33,483 bases of DNA from Chryseobacterium sp. Leaf201 (GCF_001421435.1 NZ_LMKA01000078.1:2084-35566); one strand, 5' to 3'. Positions 1 to 7,372 are shown, counted from the first letter of the stretch. The notes: generated by a model not told the origin, from the letters alone. Program-made: numbers and translations.

Positions 1-350
1 TATTTTAAAAATGCCTCCGGCAGCGCAGAAGTTCTTGAAGAAATCGACAAAGGAGATTCGCCGATTCCATAAAAAATAAAATATAGAGGCAAAACAATTT
101 TTACCCGTTTGGGCTGAAGCATGAGGGCTACAATGTACAAAGCGGAAACCCTTCCTATAACTACGGTTACAACAGCAAGGAGCTGCAGAAGGAAACCGGC
201 TGGAGCGACTATGGTGCCAGGATGTACATGGCGGATATCGGGAGATGGGGTGTGATTGATCCTTTGGCTGAGCAGTACAGAAGACTCACACCGTATAATT
301 ATGTAGCAAATAACCCGATTAACTTTATCGATCCTGACGGTAGAAAAATG
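1..350 (+). repeat. RHS cassette repeat, copy A (left part outside the window)
   Basis: First of three long direct repeats that begin each RHS tip cassette (others at 1907-2595 and 5038-5448). It opens in a frame reading YFKNASGSAEVLEEIDKGDSPIP and then hits TAA at 70-72. The RHS core frame (NNFYPFGLKHEGYN) only opens after a TAG at 84-86. Relative to the usual RHS reading (SAEVLEE directly joined to NNFYPFG) about 50 bases, roughly 43-92, are inserted and break the frame. The same insertion is in all three copies, so they descend from one already interrupted ancestor. Confidence 0.8.
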
Positions 351-521
351 CAGGCTCCGAAAGGCGATATAGATCCCCTGCCTTCAGGTTTAGTGCCGGG
401 CGGAATGATGGACTATTATGCCAGGGGCGGAACCGGAAAAACTTCCGATCTTCTAAAGTTCCTGGGACAGGAAGATATGCTGGGGAGGGTAGAAAAATGC
501 AGGCTCCGAAAGGCGATATAG
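87..521 (+). pseudogene. RHS repeat-associated core domain, cassette 1, frameshifted
   Basis: The open frame from 87 encodes the C-terminal RHS core found at the end of RHS/YD polymorphic toxins: NNFYPFGLKHEGYN, then ETGWSDYGARMYMADIGRWG, then a YNYVANNPINFIDPDGR block. In full-length proteins this core closes the RHS shell and is cut just before the toxin tip. There is no ATG before the core; the first in-frame ATGs are in the ARMYMAD stretch (222). The frame runs off into a short unrelated tail because a 149-bp tandem duplication (339-487 repeated at 488-636) shifts it. The toxin domain is therefore disconnected from its core. It is most likely a displaced silent cassette that could be used only by recombination with an upstream full-length RHS gene outside the window. 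Confidence 0.8.
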
Positions 522-636
522 ATCCCCTGCCTTCAGGTTTAGTGCCGGGCGGAATGATGGACTATTATGCCAGGGGCGGAACCGGAAAAACTTCCGATCT
601 TCTAAAGTTCCTGGGACAGAAAGATATGCTGGGGAG
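339..636 (+). repeat. 149-bp tandem duplication inside cassette 1
   Basis: The segment beginning GGTAGAAAAATGCAGGCTCC at 339 recurs at 488 with one visible base difference (GACAGGAAG against GACAGAAAG). The offset is 149 bases, which is not a multiple of three, so the duplication shifts the reading frame between core and tip. It also places the sequence GGGGAGGGTAGAAAA directly before an in-frame ATG (497), which by chance resembles a ribosome binding site. Confidence 0.9.
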
Positions 637-1312
637 TTTCTTTGCCCTGATGTCAGGAGAAGGCGGTGGCGGAAGTTCACCTACATTCCAGTTCCCAAAA
701 GGAAAAGAAGAATATTATCAGAAAAATTTTCCTGCTTTTTATCATTTGGTGAAAAGTATTTTACCTAATATTCTTAAAGACCCTAATTATTTAAAGGCTC
801 TTATGGAAGTAACAGGAATGAATGAAGAAACACTGAAAAAGGCATTTACCTATGGAGATGGTCCAACTCTAAATGCCGATGAAATTTGGCCAGAAGGCTT
901 TTATGATTATTCGGGAAGCAATGCAAAAGAAGATTTAAATTCTATTACAATAGATATTAATAAAGTTTTAAATTGGTATGAAAAAGCTAATAAAAATCCT
1001 GACACTTTAGAAGGAGTAACAAATATATTTTTTATGACTGCCATTGTTGGACATGAAACATCCCATTGGGGAAATCAAATAAAAGGACCACAAGGAGAAG
1101 GATTGATTTTTTTACATAAATTTAATAATCAAGCTGGAGAACCTGAACATGGAAAAGCTTTTGAATTTAAACTGTTTCAAAGTCTTTATCCAAAAGCTAA
1201 AGTTTCTTATGGAGTTTTAGAAATGGGTCATCCTAACCAACTGTCAAAATATTTAAATAATTATGTACTTCAGAACTTCAAAACACTATCTAACATTTTT
1301 AAATCTCATTAA
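497..1312 (+). CDS. Detached RHS tip with zincin-like (HExxH) metallopeptidase toxin domain
   Basis: Product of 271 residues if translation begins at the ATG created at the duplication joint. Residues 1-60 are the RHS linker (MQAPKGDIDPLPSGLVPGG and the SGEGGGGS stretch) shared with cassette 2; the sequence then becomes unique. Near residue 188 it has VGHETSHWGN, an HExxH zinc-binding motif, with downstream acidic and histidine residues (GEPEHGKAF) that could supply a third ligand. Metallopeptidase domains are known among RHS polymorphic-toxin tips, so a protease toxin is inferred; its target is unknown. A lipoprotein immunity candidate starts 4 bases after the stop. The tip is AT-rich compared with its RHS linker, as expected of a swapped module. 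Expression is doubtful because the core is out of frame. Confidence 0.6.
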   Translation: MQAPKGDIDPLPSGLVPGGMMDYYARGGTGKTSDLLKFLGQKDMLGSFFALMSGEGGGGSSPTFQFPKGKEEYYQKNFPAFYHLVKSILPNILKDPNYLKALMEVTGMNEETLKKAFTYGDGPTLNADEIWPEGFYDYSGSNAKEDLNSITIDINKVLNWYEKANKNPDTLEGVTNIFFMTAIVGHETSHWGNQIKGPQGEGLIFLHKFNNQAGEPEHGKAFEFKLFQSLYPKAKVSYGVLEMGHPNQLSKYLNNYVLQNFKTLSNIFKSH

Positions 1313-1316
1313 AAGA

Positions 1317-1748
1317 ATGAATAAAACCATTAATCTTGCTTATTTTTTAATCTGCATAATAATTATAACGTCATGTGCTTCTAACAAGTCTGTGCAGACT
1401 AACACTGACAGAGAAAATTTTAATAAACAGTTTTTCACAAATAAACTTTTTTATGGTGCAATGAAAAAGAAATTTAAGGATAAGAAAGAGATTTCTATCT
1501 TAGATTCAGACCATCTTATTACAAATAAACCAGTAGTATATTTTAACAAGGAGATTAAAATTGGAGTTAGTGATAATAATTCACTAGAAAATGATCTTTA
1601 TGCTAAATATTATATTATTAATTCTGATCTAGCATATGTTGTGTTTTGGGCAAATAGTATTGAAGGAATTTCTTTTATCGTAGTAAATAGTAAACAAGAT
1701 AAAAATAAATGGAATATATTAGATGTTACTTATAGAAATACAAGATGA
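1317..1748 (+). CDS. Putative immunity lipoprotein for the zincin tip
   Basis: The start is taken at ATG 1317 because the product then begins MNKTINLAYFLICIIIITSC, a clean lipoprotein signal peptide with a lipobox (I-T-S-C); the longer in-frame alternative overlaps the toxin gene. The 143-residue product has no domain I recognise. Its place immediately after the toxin tip and its predicted membrane anchoring suggest an immunity protein facing the periplasm, which would fit a toxin acting outside the cytoplasm. Composition is strongly AT-rich. Immunity function is inferred from position only. Confidence 0.55.
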   Translation: MNKTINLAYFLICIIIITSCASNKSVQTNTDRENFNKQFFTNKLFYGAMKKKFKDKKEISILDSDHLITNKPVVYFNKEIKIGVSDNNSLENDLYAKYYIINSDLAYVVFWANSIEGISFIVVNSKQDKNKWNILDVTYRNTR

Positions 1749-2080
1749 TATGATTTAAATGAAAAAGTATGTTAGTTACATCCTACTTTCTTTTACAAAT
1801 CTTAATTGAACCAATAAAAATGAATTTTTTGGTCATATCTCAGAGTTAGCGATGACACGATTAATAACTTATTGAAAATCAATAAAAATTAAGATCTAAT
1901 TAATAGAAACAAGAGTAGATAAGCCCTGCTCTTGTTTATTTTGATAAAACATCCTGGTCATGTATTAGAGTTAGTGATTAATTAATTTTGAAAAGACAAG
2001 TATATATTTACACCTATACGGACCATTTGGATAGACAACTTTTACAAAGAATACGAACGAAGTTCAGTAAGGAGCAGCTA
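1749..2080 (+). other. Inter-cassette spacer
   Basis: No convincing gene. It contains the terminator at 1907-1940 and then sequence repeated before copy C (GTGATTAATTA..., GACCATTTGGATA...). From about 2021 the frame reads TIWIDNFYKEYERSSVRSSY, a remnant of the RHS repeat region leading into the core. Confidence 0.6.
1907..1940 (+). terminator. Rho-independent terminator after cassette 1
   Basis: Twelve-base arms AAACAAGAGTAG and CTGCTCTTGTTT (one G-T pair) are followed by ATTTTGAT. An almost identical hairpin lies at 5038-5074 after the next cassette, so the terminator is part of the repeated cassette module. Confidence 0.8.
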
Positions 2081-2595
2081 TTTTAAAAATACCTCCGGAG
2101 CGCAGAAGTTCTTGAGGAAATCGACAAAGGAGATTCGCCGATTCCATAAAAAATAAAATATAGAGGCAAAACAATTATTACCCGTTTGGATTGAAGCATG
2201 AAGGCTATAACTTACAGGTTGGAAATCCTTCTTACCAATACCAGTACAGCGGCAAAGAACTGCAGAAGGAAACCGGCTGGAGCGATTACGGTGCAAGGAT
2301 GTACATGGCGGATATCGGGCGTTGGGGCGTGATTGATCCGCTGGCAGAACAGTACAGAAGACTCACACCGTATAATTATGTAGCAAATAACCCGATTAAC
2401 TTTATCGATCCCGATGGCAGGAAAATGCAGGCTCCGAAAGGCGATATCGATCCCCTGCCTTCAGGTTTAGTGCCGGGCGGAATGATGGACTATTATGCCA
2501 GGGGCGGAACCGGAAAAACTTCCGATCTTCTAAAGTTCCTGGGACAGGGGAGTTTCTTTGCCCTGATGTCAGGAGAAGGCGGCGGAGGAAGTGAT
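1907..2595 (+). repeat. RHS cassette repeat, copy B
   Basis: Second copy of the cassette module: terminator, spacer, stop-containing 50-base insertion (stop TAA, then TAG at 2161-2163) and RHS core. It is nearly identical to copy A through the core and linker up to the SGEGGGGS codons near 2593, where the toxin-specific sequence begins. It lacks the 149-bp duplication and the 12 bases encoding KDML that are in copy A. It has a one-base deletion in the CCGGCAGCGC stretch present in copy A. Confidence 0.8.
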
Positions 2596-3177
2596 GGTGC
2601 TTTAACTTTAGGGCAAACCCAAATATACCGAAATATTATGGCTTATCTGGCGCAGCCAGAATATTTCCAGGGAATTGATTTTACGCAGTTTGGAGCAGAT
2701 GGTGATGAAGATAATGGAGGCAAAAAGAAAAACGGAGGAAATAATAAAGATAAACAATACGGAAATGTATTTAACTTTTTTAGTCCAACTGATGATAAAG
2801 ATTATTCTGCTTATACATATGCTCAAAGTGTTGTAGACGGAGAAAAAGAAAAAAATACCATAACAATTTTCGGGCATGGAAGTGAAAGAAGAGTTGGAGG
2901 TATGAATGCTAAAGAATTGCATAAATATCTTTTAAAACATAGTCCTTCATATAACGAATCAGTTAAAAATGGAACGGCAATTAATATACAAATAAAGGCT
3001 TGCTTTACAGGATTGCAATTAGCAAAAGATCTATCGTTAATAAATACTAATGCAACGGTAACGGGCGCAACTGATTATTGGATAGCAAAAAGTTTTTTAT
3101 GGTTTGCATGGGATGCAGGATTAAGAAACGAAGCCCCATATAATAGCTATAAAAATGGAATTAAAGTAAAAAATTAG
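2191..3177 (+). CDS. RHS core plus clan-CD cysteine-peptidase-like toxin tip (cassette 2)
   Basis: The frame is open from 2164, just after a TAG. There is no ATG before the core, only TTG at 2191; the first ATG is at 2299 inside the ARMYMADIGRWG stretch. Residues 1-75 are the RHS core with DPDGRK, and 76-135 the shared linker ending SGEGGGGS. The tip then has ITIFGHGSERRVGG near residue 226 and INIQIKACFTGL near residue 270. A His-Gly followed about 45 residues later by Ala-Cys, each after a hydrophobic strand, is the signature of clan CD peptidases (caspase, gingipain, C80 types). I infer a cysteine-peptidase toxin. Expression probably needs recombination into a full-length RHS gene. Confidence 0.65.
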   Translation: MKHEGYNLQVGNPSYQYQYSGKELQKETGWSDYGARMYMADIGRWGVIDPLAEQYRRLTPYNYVANNPINFIDPDGRKMQAPKGDIDPLPSGLVPGGMMDYYARGGTGKTSDLLKFLGQGSFFALMSGEGGGGSDGALTLGQTQIYRNIMAYLAQPEYFQGIDFTQFGADGDEDNGGKKKNGGNNKDKQYGNVFNFFSPTDDKDYSAYTYAQSVVDGEKEKNTITIFGHGSERRVGGMNAKELHKYLLKHSPSYNESVKNGTAINIQIKACFTGLQLAKDLSLINTNATVTGATDYWIAKSFLWFAWDAGLRNEAPYNSYKNGIKVKN

Positions 3178-3180
3178 ATT

Positions 3181-3675
3181 ATGAGAATGATTTTGAAAAA
3201 CGTTTGTTTTATAATTATGGTTTTAATGATGGCGAACTGTAAAGAAAGTAATCATGAATTATCACAAGAAGATATTGTTCATTTAAAAAATGACATTATC
3301 GAAAATGGTAATGAATATTCTTATATAAAATTATCAACTTATAATGAAAATATGAAGTTTTATGGGGAGACTCTTCCTTTCAGTTTAATTATGATTAACA
3401 AGTATAATTATAAAAGAGGTTATGATATAATTGCAGAGGAAATGATAGCAATTAATAATAATGGATTATATGATATCAAATATTTAAAAAATCTTAATGC
3501 TGGAGACAGAGATTTTGTATTGTATTACCTTAAGTTAGGATTAAAAGAGGAAGATATTGAATCAATTTTTTTATTTGAAAAAATATATAGAAATGGTTTA
3601 GGTATTAATAAGAATATTAAGAAAGCTGATAGTTTAAAGAATGTATATACGGAAATGATGAAAAATACGGATTAA
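3181..3675 (+). CDS. Putative immunity lipoprotein for the cysteine-peptidase tip
   Basis: Starts 3 bases after the toxin stop. The 164-residue product begins with a hydrophobic signal and lipobox (VLMMANC), so it should be a lipoprotein. The C-terminal part contains FEKIYRNGLGINKNIKKADS, which resembles a single Sel1-like repeat (Y-x2-G-x-G-[VI]-x-[KR]-[ND]...A), a helical motif common in immunity proteins and protein-binding modules. The gene is very AT-rich. Immunity is inferred from position; the Sel1-like match is my own pattern reading and only moderately sure. Confidence 0.55.
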   Translation: MRMILKNVCFIIMVLMMANCKESNHELSQEDIVHLKNDIIENGNEYSYIKLSTYNENMKFYGETLPFSLIMINKYNYKRGYDIIAEEMIAINNNGLYDIKYLKNLNAGDRDFVLYYLKLGLKEEDIESIFLFEKIYRNGLGINKNIKKADSLKNVYTEMMKNTD

Positions 3676-3684
3676 GGAAGAATA

Positions 3685-4182
3685 ATGAACACTCTTGATG
3701 CAGCCGGACAGGCAAGAATGGATGACATGAGAAGCCAGATGTCAGGATATATGCAAGCTTCTGTTTGAGGTGCAATCAGGTCTGGAGCACAATATGGTAT
3801 TGTAGGTTCTGGAATGGGAACTGGACATGTTGGTGCATTTACAAGCGCCAATGCATCAATGAGAAATAAGATAGCGAATTTTGCTGAGAGAGCAGGAATA
3901 TATAGTGGGCAAAAAGGACTGTCCAAAAATTCTGAAGCTATTATTGAAGGCTATTATCAACAGATGAAAGCCGGAAAATCTATTAATCCAGGAGGTGGCT
4001 TTCGTACTCTTGACCGAAAGATAATTTTAACAGAAGGTAATCATCGCATGAACGCAGCAATTAGATATGCTATAGAAACAGGGGATGTAAAATACATACA
4101 AAAAATTCTTGAAGGGGTTCCAAGACAACCAGTTGATATGAGAAACTATAATATACCAATTAAAAAATTTCTTACAAAATAA
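3685..4182 (+). pseudogene. RHS tip fragment with ParB-like toxin domain, interrupted by TGA
   Basis: One frame starting at ATG 3685 (MNTLDAAGQARMDDMRSQMS) runs to 4182 except for an in-frame TGA at 3766-3768; the rest can restart at ATG 3814. The first part has the style of the linker between an RHS core and its tip, but the core itself is missing. The last 70 residues contain RKIILTEGNHRMNAAIRYA, which resembles the G-x-HR-x3-A motif of ParB/sulfiredoxin-like domains, a fold used by some polymorphic toxins. The toxin identity is tentative. The gene is directly followed (6 bases) by an intact partner gene, so this is an orphaned toxin-immunity pair whose toxin has decayed. Confidence 0.6.
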
Positions 4183-4188
4183 TAAAAT

Positions 4189-4953
4189 ATGAGCTTAACA
4201 GTAACAGATATAGACAGTGATTATCAAAGTTTAATTGATAATAAAGATTTTACCGCCGTGAATTTTCCTATTAAAGAAGCAGTTAAAATTTATGGAAAGA
4301 GTTATGACAGGCTAAGAGACAAGAATAAATTAAAACTTGAAATTGAAAATATAATAGGCTTTAAAGATGATCACTTGAACTCTTGTTCAGCAATAGAAAA
4401 TTTTCTGGTTTTTACTTATTATTTACTAAAAACAAACAATAAGCTGGTTGTGTTTACGGCTGGATTATCTTATACCTCTATTGACTACTATATTAAAATA
4501 ATGGAAATTATTCTGTCTAAATTGGATAATCGTACATTATGCGTTGTCAAAAATTTCTCGGATATTAATGAATCTACATTAACTGATCTCTATATACACA
4601 TCAATAAAATTGAAAAAGAAATTATATCCGATTTTATGAAAAACTGGTTAATGGGATTTAAGCCTAAAGATGAATTTTTTACATATCCTCAATATTTTGG
4701 AAAAATAGAGTTTGAAACTGATGATTATCTTGAAATGCTCTCATTTATTTTATCTGAACCAAACAGGAATTATAAATTCGATTTTATAAATAAAAACAAT
4801 TTGCAGTACCCTAAAGGTATGATTATTATTAATGATAATTCCCTATATCTAGGAATTGGAGCGAATTCAATGTATGAGAAAAATCTTATTGATAAGCTAT
4901 CTGAATCATATGTGCAAACCCCTATTATTTGTAACGGTACTTTACCATATTAA
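4189..4953 (+). CDS. Putative cytoplasmic immunity protein for the ParB-like tip
   Basis: The 254-residue product has no signal peptide or membrane segment and no domain I recognise. It is AT-rich, lies 6 bases after the broken ParB-like tip and is followed by the cassette terminator at 5038, so it is the last gene of a toxin-immunity unit. Unlike the two upstream immunity candidates it is not a lipoprotein, which fits a partner toxin acting in the cytoplasm, for example on nucleic acid. The frame is intact although the toxin is not, as expected if retained immunity protects against siblings that still carry the toxin. Function is inferred from context. Confidence 0.5.
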   Translation: MSLTVTDIDSDYQSLIDNKDFTAVNFPIKEAVKIYGKSYDRLRDKNKLKLEIENIIGFKDDHLNSCSAIENFLVFTYYLLKTNNKLVVFTAGLSYTSIDYYIKIMEIILSKLDNRTLCVVKNFSDINESTLTDLYIHINKIEKEIISDFMKNWLMGFKPKDEFFTYPQYFGKIEFETDDYLEMLSFILSEPNRNYKFDFINKNNLQYPKGMIIINDNSLYLGIGANSMYEKNLIDKLSESYVQTPIICNGTLPY

Positions 4954-5037
4954 TAGACTTAGTAATCATATTCTTAGTGATATATTTTAAGTCATTATTG
5001 TATTAAAACCGGCAAAAGTTAAAATCAAATTAACACA

Positions 5038-5074
5038 AAACAAGAGTAGATTAATCCCTGCTCTTGTTTATTCT
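5038..5074 (+). terminator. Rho-independent terminator after cassette 3
   Basis: Arms AAACAAGAGTAG (5038-5049) and CTGCTCTTGTTT (5058-5069), then ATTCTTTTG. It is near-identical to 1907-1940. Confidence 0.8.
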
Positions 5075-5448
5075 TTTGAGAATAAAAGTATATCAAGTAA
5101 AGTCATTCCTGCTGTAACAAAATAGTGATTAATTAGTTTTTGAAAAAAGCAAGTATATTAAAGCTATACAGACCATTTGGATATACAAGTAAAAGAGAAG
5201 CTTTTACGAAGGATACGAACGTAGTTCAGTAAGGGTGAGCTATTTTAAAAATGATGCCGGCAGCGCAGAAGTTCTTGAAGAAATCGACAGAGATTCGCCG
5301 ATTCCATAAAAAATAAAATATAGAGGCAAAACAATTTTTACCCGTTTGGCTTGAAGCATGAAGGCTATAACCTGACCATAGGAAACCCATCATACAATTA
5401 TGAATACAGCGGCAAGGAACGGCAGAAAGAAACCGGCTGGAGCGACGT
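5038..5448 (+). repeat. RHS cassette repeat, copy C
   Basis: Third copy of the module: terminator, spacer with GACCATTTGGATA, RHS end (here with an extra TAA), the stop-containing insertion (shorter by 3 bases) and the start of the core. Homology to copies A and B stops abruptly after the codons for ETGWSD, near 5446. Confidence 0.75.
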
Positions 5449-5721
5449 CAGACATACCAAGAGGAGAGGTTATATATTGTGGGGATCTTATAAAGAATAT
5501 ATAGGAAAAGACGTTTTTGGTTTTGACAAAAAGGCAGTGAAAGTGTGTATGGCGGTGGCGGTGAAAGCGAACGCCTAAAAGAAATGGCGATCTCAACTCC
5601 AATGTCTTCAGATCTAGTGGTAATTTCTTTAACAGATACTGCAGCCAACATAGTTCTGAAAACAGAAATTAAAGTAAGCAGTTACAAAACTGTAATTAGT
5701 AAAAAAATGGAAAATGAATAA
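5345..5721 (+). pseudogene. Rearranged RHS cassette 4
   Basis: The core begins normally (FYPFGLKHEGYN) but is cut after KETGWSD and joined to unrelated sequence, losing the DIGRWG and DPDGR blocks. That frame ends at 5578. In another frame, GSESVYGGGGESERLKEMA from about 5534 to the TAA at 5719-5721 looks like the glycine-rich linker and end of a tip, so a deletion and a frameshift have both occurred. Not expected to make a working toxin. Confidence 0.65.
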
Positions 5722-5725
5722 TTAA

Positions 5726-5926
5726 ATGGGATTGGATATTAATATGATTGCCCTTGCCGGTAACATTATACGGTTTATATTTATTTACAAGTTCAGTATA
5801 AAAAAGCAAGATTTGGCATATGAAATAGATTTTGACAAAGAAGAAAAAAAAGATATTTTAACTGGTTCAATTTTTATAATTACATTTATAATTTGGGGAA
5901 TTTTAACTTATTCTGTTAATTGGTAA
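5726..5926 (+). CDS. Small membrane protein, possible orphan immunity gene
   Basis: The 66-residue product starts 4 bases after the stop of the broken tip. It has two hydrophobic stretches, MIALAGNIIRFIFIYKF near the start and IFIITFIIWGILTY near the end, separated by a charged loop, so it should cross the inner membrane twice. No family is recognised. Its place directly behind a decayed RHS tip is that of an immunity gene. It may be a remnant. Confidence 0.4.
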   Translation: MGLDINMIALAGNIIRFIFIYKFSIKKQDLAYEIDFDKEEKKDILTGSIFIITFIIWGILTYSVNW

Positions 5927-6325
5927 TTTTTATCAGAACAATAAAAATTATAGCAATAAACATTAATTGTTTAAGACTTAATACCAAAAAGAGGTTTTAG
6001 CTATATTGTTCTAAATAAAGAGTAATCAGTAATTTTTATATCCTGAAATGATGAGATGTATGCAATTATAACTGAGAATGCAAAATCATCCTTTAAAAAT
6101 TACATTTTATATCTAAAGAAATTGGCTCAGAAGATTATCTCTCTGAAAACCGTATGCATATGTACTGAATAGCCTCATCAATATATTTGATCCGGATGGA
6201 AGGCAAATCAATGATATCAATACTGGAAGCTATTTGGGACTAAACCTATGACTGTAAAAATTCTTGCTGGAAATAGCGGGTCAGATATTGTATCAATTAT
6301 AAATCAACAAAATACTAAATTAAAG
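5927..6325 (+). pseudogene. Decayed sequence containing an RHS core fossil
   Basis: No intact gene. The frame from 6147 to the TGA at 6249-6251 reads KPYAYVLNSLINIFDPDGRQ, clearly matching the TPYNYVANNPINFIDPDGR block of the intact cores. A stop codon precedes it (6144-6146) and it ends 11 codons after the DPDGR block. This shows the RHS cassette array once extended at least to here. Confidence 0.6.
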
Positions 6326-6352
6326 AAAACCACCGCTTTTGAGCAGTGGTTT
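6326..6352 (-). terminator. Terminator of the luciferase-like gene
   Basis: Arms AAACCACCGCT and AGCAGTGGTTT. The mismatch becomes a G-T pair on the minus strand, where the hairpin lies about 30 bases after the stop at 6383. It also separates this operon from the RHS remnants. Confidence 0.6.
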
Positions 6353-6382
6353 ATTATTACAGTATACTATCTTTAAAGAGCC

Positions 6383-7348
6383 TTACACATTCAGGTTTTT
6401 CAGAATCTTACCGTACATTTCTATCGTTTCTGCCTGGTTATGGGAAACGTCCTGTATATAGATTTGGGAAAACCCGCAGCTGATGTCTTCCTGCAGCCAT
6501 TCCAGGTGTTCTTTGGGGTCTGAGGATATCCGGATGATTTCTTTTACCTGCTCTGGGGTTACCAGTTCTACTGCACTGTCGAAATCCTCAGGGGTGCGGA
6601 TTTCCGCCTGTAGTTTTCCTCCCAGCACGGCATGCCGCCAGTTGTACCAGGCTTCCTGTTCTGCCTGTTCCTGGTCTTTGGCGTATGACATGATGGCCTG
6701 CAGATGCAGGTTGCTGATATCCCCTCCCCCCTGCTGATAAGCGTAGATAAATTCCTTCTGGTCTTCAGCCGGCTTTACAACCGTTATAATCCCGTCACTG
6801 CAGCCGGCCAAGTCGTGTGCAGATTCATTGGACAGTGCGGCTACCAGAAGCTTAGGCATCACTGAAGGAAGGGTATATAATTTTGTGTCGTACACCTGGA
6901 AGTATTTGCCTTCGTAGGTAACATTTTCCCCTTTCAGCAGGCTCCTGATGATATGAATCGCTTCTTTCAGGCGTTCATTGCGTTCTTTTTTAACGGGCCA
7001 GTGTTCGTTGGTAATGTGCTCATTCAGTAGCTGGCCGCTCCCCAAGGCGACCCACAACCGGTCCTCGTACATTGAAGCCAGTGTGGCGATATATTGTGCA
7101 ATCACTACCGGATGGCAACGTACGGTGGGCGAGGTCACAACGCCGAACGGAAGGCCGGTCTGGCCCATCGCGCTTCCGAGCCATGGCCATGAAGCAATGG
7201 AAGCACCCTGGCGTTTGCTCCAGGGATAAAAATGATCCGAGCACATAAATCCCCTGAAACCGTTTGCTTCAGCGGTTTTTATATTATTCAGGTGCTCCTG
7301 CGGGGTAAACCTTTCCAGCGGGCAATGGTAGCCGATACGTGTTTTCAT
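6383..7348 (-). CDS. Luciferase-like (LLM class) flavin-dependent oxidoreductase
   Basis: Full-length 321-residue protein of the bacterial luciferase-like monooxygenase fold, a TIM barrel using FMN or F420-type flavin. Signs are the N-terminal strand MKTRIGYHCPLERFTP, the helix TAEANGFRGFMCSDHFYPWS, the segment GLPFGVVTSPTVRCHPVVIAQ and WVALGSGQLLNEHITNEHWP, typical of the TIGR03885-like subgroup often annotated as non-F420 flavinoid oxidoreductase. The substrate cannot be read from sequence. It is the second gene of a minus-strand pair, 24 bases after the HD gene, and is followed by a terminator. Confidence 0.85.
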   Translation of the reverse strand: MKTRIGYHCPLERFTPQEHLNNIKTAEANGFRGFMCSDHFYPWSKRQGASIASWPWLGSAMGQTGLPFGVVTSPTVRCHPVVIAQYIATLASMYEDRLWVALGSGQLLNEHITNEHWPVKKERNERLKEAIHIIRSLLKGENVTYEGKYFQVYDTKLYTLPSVMPKLLVAALSNESAHDLAGCSDGIITVVKPAEDQKEFIYAYQQGGGDISNLHLQAIMSYAKDQEQAEQEAWYNWRHAVLGGKLQAEIRTPEDFDSAVELVTPEQVKEIIRISSDPKEHLEWLQEDISCGFSQIYIQDVSHNQAETIEMYGKILKNLNV

Positions 7349-7372
7349 AGATTTTATATTTATAATAGGTGT

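Noticed and set aside
453..680. Minus-strand frame over the tandem duplication
   Set aside because: It exists only because of the plus-strand RHS linker sequence and has no support of its own.
1263..1316. Earlier start for the first immunity lipoprotein
   Set aside because: It would overlap the toxin gene and bury the lipoprotein signal sequence that starts cleanly at 1317.
1..6325. Insertion sequence or integron as the cause of the RHS repeats
   Set aside because: No transposase, terminal inverted repeats or attC-like sites were seen; the repeats are explained by duplicated RHS core cassettes.
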